Shown: in pieces, positions 14,849-16,575 of the stretch | Layout: each line of letters starts with the position of its first letter | Numbering within the stretch: position 1 is the first letter of the stretch | Origin: Halpernia sp048269545 | GTDB taxonomy: Bacteria > Bacteroidota > Bacteroidia > Flavobacteriales > Weeksellaceae | Assembly: GCF_048269545.1 (NCBI RefSeq) | Contig: NZ_JBLXIJ010000016.1 | Location: 1 to 16,575 of the forward strand | Reading direction: 5' to 3' | DNA length: 16,575 nt | The notes under the pieces: generated by a model | The model's input: only the letters and a program-made list of their open reading frames with translations | What the model was told of the DNA's origin: nothing | Database searches by the model: none | Program-made: the position numbers and the translations under genes

Positions 14849-14889
14849 AAAAAATCAGTCACTAAGAATAACTTAATGACTGATTTTTT
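14849..14889 (-). terminator. Rho-independent terminator of the 'QVGIN' protein gene
   Basis: AAAAAATCAGTCA (14849-14861) pairs with TGACTGATTTTTT (14877-14889), a 13-bp stem. The loop carries a further TAAG/CTTA pair (14863-14866/14872-14875). On the minus strand it follows the gene's stop (14903) by 13 bases and ends in a T run. On the plus strand a T run follows too, but no plus-strand gene ends here. Confidence 0.85.
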
Positions 14890-14902
14890 TAATAAAATAT
14901 GT

Positions 14903-16381
14903 TTATTTAGCGATTAGATTTAGAGAAAGTGTTTGCATATTTCCTGCATTAGAATAACGTTCAGCCCAAACTTCTACATAATCATCTTTCTTTAACTCTA
15001 CAGTACCTACAATGGGTAAAGCTAAAATCCCTGCACTGGTAAAAAAACCCGTTGCACCACGGCCATATACTTTTGTTTCAGTAAGTACAACTCCATTTTT
15101 TGCGATGTATAAAATTAATGTCAAATCATCTGTTGCTTGATAAGATACGGATGCGGCGACTTGAAAATATCTTTTTTTATTTCCTCGATAAGTAATTCTA
15201 TTATCTCCATCTTTGGTAAAACGAAACAAGTTATTAGAAGTTGTGGTGCCATTAACTTTAACTCGGCTTCCCGAACCTGTTCCACTAAAAGTTGTTAAAA
15301 TACCACTACCTACCGCTGCATTTAAATTAATATCACCTGTTGCAATATCATCACTTTCTCGTGGGATTCCAGGAGCATTAACACTCCAAACATTACTGAA
15401 ATTATAACCAGGATAAGTTAATGCTGCTGCATAACCTTTAATAATTCCTGTGGGAGAGGAAGTTGTTCCAGAAAAAACAGTTCCTTCTAAAATTCCAGTT
15501 CCTACATTTAATCCAGTCGTACTTACATCCAACGCAATATCTGAACCATCTACTGTACTAAAACCACTCCCTTTTTCAATTAAACCAAAGGAACCTGTAA
15601 ATTTTTCAAAAGTTCCAGAGTTACTAGCTAACCAAGCTTGGTTACTCAAAAGTAAATTTCCTATATTTGAATATGTAAGTCCATTCGCATTCCCTACAAA
15701 CTGATTAATGTTTCCAAAATATAGTCCAAAACCTGAAATATTACCAACTGCAGTTGTCATTCCCAAAGTGATTGTGTTTTGAACTAATAAAGAAGAATTG
15801 CTGGAAATTCCTGGACCAACAATATCAAAAGCTTTAGCACCAATTAAAGTTATATTTCTAATGCTTCCGCCTGTATTTCCTTTAAATATTGTACCAGTAG
15901 GAAAAGATAAAATATCCTCATTTGCATCTAATCCAGAAATATAAGCATCATTTAAGTCAATGGATTTTGCAAGATCAATCTTACCATTAATTTCATAATA
16001 AGTGTTACTATCTAATTTATATGAATTTCCACCTCCTGCTAATAATTCGGGTGCAAAATCTGATTCAGTTTTTATTAGTCTATAATTTTTTCTTCCATCT
16101 ACCAAATCACTACTAATTTTTACCCATGCAGAAGTTGCTGTGTTATAATAGAAGAATGCTTTAATATCAGTGTCAAAAACTAATAAACTTTCAGCTGGAT
16201 TTACTATTGAATTTCTTTGAGCCGTAGTCATACGTGGGGCAAGAAAACCTTTCGGAGAGTCGGTTTTAAATTGTACATCAAGCGATGCAGAAGCATCTGG
16301 AGAAGAGGTGTTAATACCAACTTGCGCTTGTAAAAATGAAGAAAAGAATATAATGAAGTATAAGATTTTAAAATGTTTCAT
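14903..16381 (-). CDS. Secreted 'QVGIN' surface protein with a C1q/TNF-like (phage tail-like) C-terminus
   Basis: The protein is 492 residues. MKHFKILYFIIFFSSFLQAQ is a Sec signal, and the mature protein begins QVGINTSSPDASASLDV, then GFLAPRMTTAQRNSIVNPAE and LLVFDTDIKAFFYYNTATSAWVKI. This is a very common Bacteroidota opening, resembling the trimeric head-like modules of tail fibre proteins. A middle part (about 95-385) is rich in Gly, Ser, Asn and Thr, with hydrophobic repeats such as ITLGMTTAVGNISGFGLYFG that suggest a beta-helix or beta-solenoid. The final 105 residues, RITYRGNKKRYFQVAASVSY to KKDDYVEVWAERYSNAG and LSLNLIAK, resemble a C1q-like jelly roll seen in phage receptor-binding proteins. 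No T9SS sorting domain is present at the end, unlike the large secreted gene in this window. The role is unknown, possibly surface adhesion. Confidence 0.85.
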   Translation of the reverse strand: MKHFKILYFIIFFSSFLQAQVGINTSSPDASASLDVQFKTDSPKGFLAPRMTTAQRNSIVNPAESLLVFDTDIKAFFYYNTATSAWVKISSDLVDGRKNYRLIKTESDFAPELLAGGGNSYKLDSNTYYEINGKIDLAKSIDLNDAYISGLDANEDILSFPTGTIFKGNTGGSIRNITLIGAKAFDIVGPGISSNSSLLVQNTITLGMTTAVGNISGFGLYFGNINQFVGNANGLTYSNIGNLLLSNQAWLASNSGTFEKFTGSFGLIEKGSGFSTVDGSDIALDVSTTGLNVGTGILEGTVFSGTTSSPTGIIKGYAAALTYPGYNFSNVWSVNAPGIPRESDDIATGDINLNAAVGSGILTTFSGTGSGSRVKVNGTTTSNNLFRFTKDGDNRITYRGNKKRYFQVAASVSYQATDDLTLILYIAKNGVVLTETKVYGRGATGFFTSAGILALPIVGTVELKKDDYVEVWAERYSNAGNMQTLSLNLIAK

Positions 16382-16575
16382 AAAATATTTTGTTTAATTT
16401 ATATCTGATAACCTCAAAAGAAATTTTATAGATTATTTTGACATAATTATTTTTTTTTATTAATTCTACAAAATTATAAAATTAATTTATAACTCAGATA
16501 TTATAATCGACAGTTTAGTTAAGTGTTGCCTTAATTAACTTATACATAGTTAATCCGTGCATTTCAATTAGATAC
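16382..16575. other. Gene-free upstream region at the right edge
   Basis: I see no gene in this stretch. On the minus strand TAATTTTG (plus 16469-16476) fits the -7 pattern TAnnTTTG and would give a leader of about 80 bases to the 'QVGIN' gene, but no TTG sits 19 bases upstream, so it is only a weak promoter candidate. Confidence 0.3.

Noticed and set aside
1..16575. Defence system, toxin-antitoxin, biosynthetic cluster, tRNA or rRNA
   Set aside because: I looked for nuclease, helicase, reverse transcriptase, small paired toxin-antitoxin frames and clover-leaf or rRNA stretches and saw none. The genes are housekeeping or envelope-related.

Overview
The window looks like chromosome from a member of the Bacteroidota, most likely class Flavobacteriia and probably family Weeksellaceae (Chryseobacterium/Kaistella/Cloacibacterium-like). 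The evidence is the strong AT bias, a secreted protein with a type IX secretion (T9SS) C-terminal sorting domain, a second secreted protein with the Bacteroidota-typical 'QVGIN' mature N-terminus, A-rich translation starts without clear Shine-Dalgarno sequences, and one promoter matching the Bacteroidota TTG-N19-TAnnTTTG pattern. The lineage is inferred from protein style, not from a marker gene.

Layout. 1-1320: a gene-poor, decayed stretch with a probable gene tail (3-74), strong hairpins (79-137, 262-289, 457-490), a possible radical SAM gene remnant (326-379), and a clearly broken membrane-anchored protein gene (570-1220). A two-way terminator (1281-1313) separates it from a large T9SS-secreted protein on the minus strand (1347-4082). 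4192-4613 is a DoxX-family membrane protein gene with several stops and a frameshift. 4829-8447 is a three-gene plus-strand operon: AcnA-type aconitase followed by two different AhpD/carboxymuconolactone decarboxylase-like proteins, each with CxxC...H. A 116-bp tandem duplication (8524-8755) leads up to the start of a short-chain dehydrogenase (8753-9466). A nested palindrome (9588-9632) precedes a YegS/DAGK-type lipid kinase (9662-10582).

The second half has a convergent MscS-type channel (10643-11566, minus), an intact DoxX-like membrane protein (11792-12175, minus), and a divergent ECF-type sigma factor (12295-12969) followed by a 59-codon membrane protein gene with one in-frame stop (13014-13193). 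A COG2509-type FAD oxidoreductase (13208-14776, minus) has a consensus promoter so close to its ATG that the mRNA should be leaderless or nearly so. The window ends with a secreted 'QVGIN' protein whose C-terminus resembles the C1q/TNF-like modules of phage tail proteins (14903-16381, minus).

How the genes fit together: this is mostly housekeeping and envelope biology (TCA cycle, peroxide/thiol-type AhpD folds, lipid phosphorylation, osmotic release, a sigma factor and surface proteins). I see no defence system, CRISPR array, transposase, integrase or RNA gene. The most distinctive features are three or four decayed genes among intact ones, the duplicated leader before the dehydrogenase, the nested palindromes, and the leaderless promoter.
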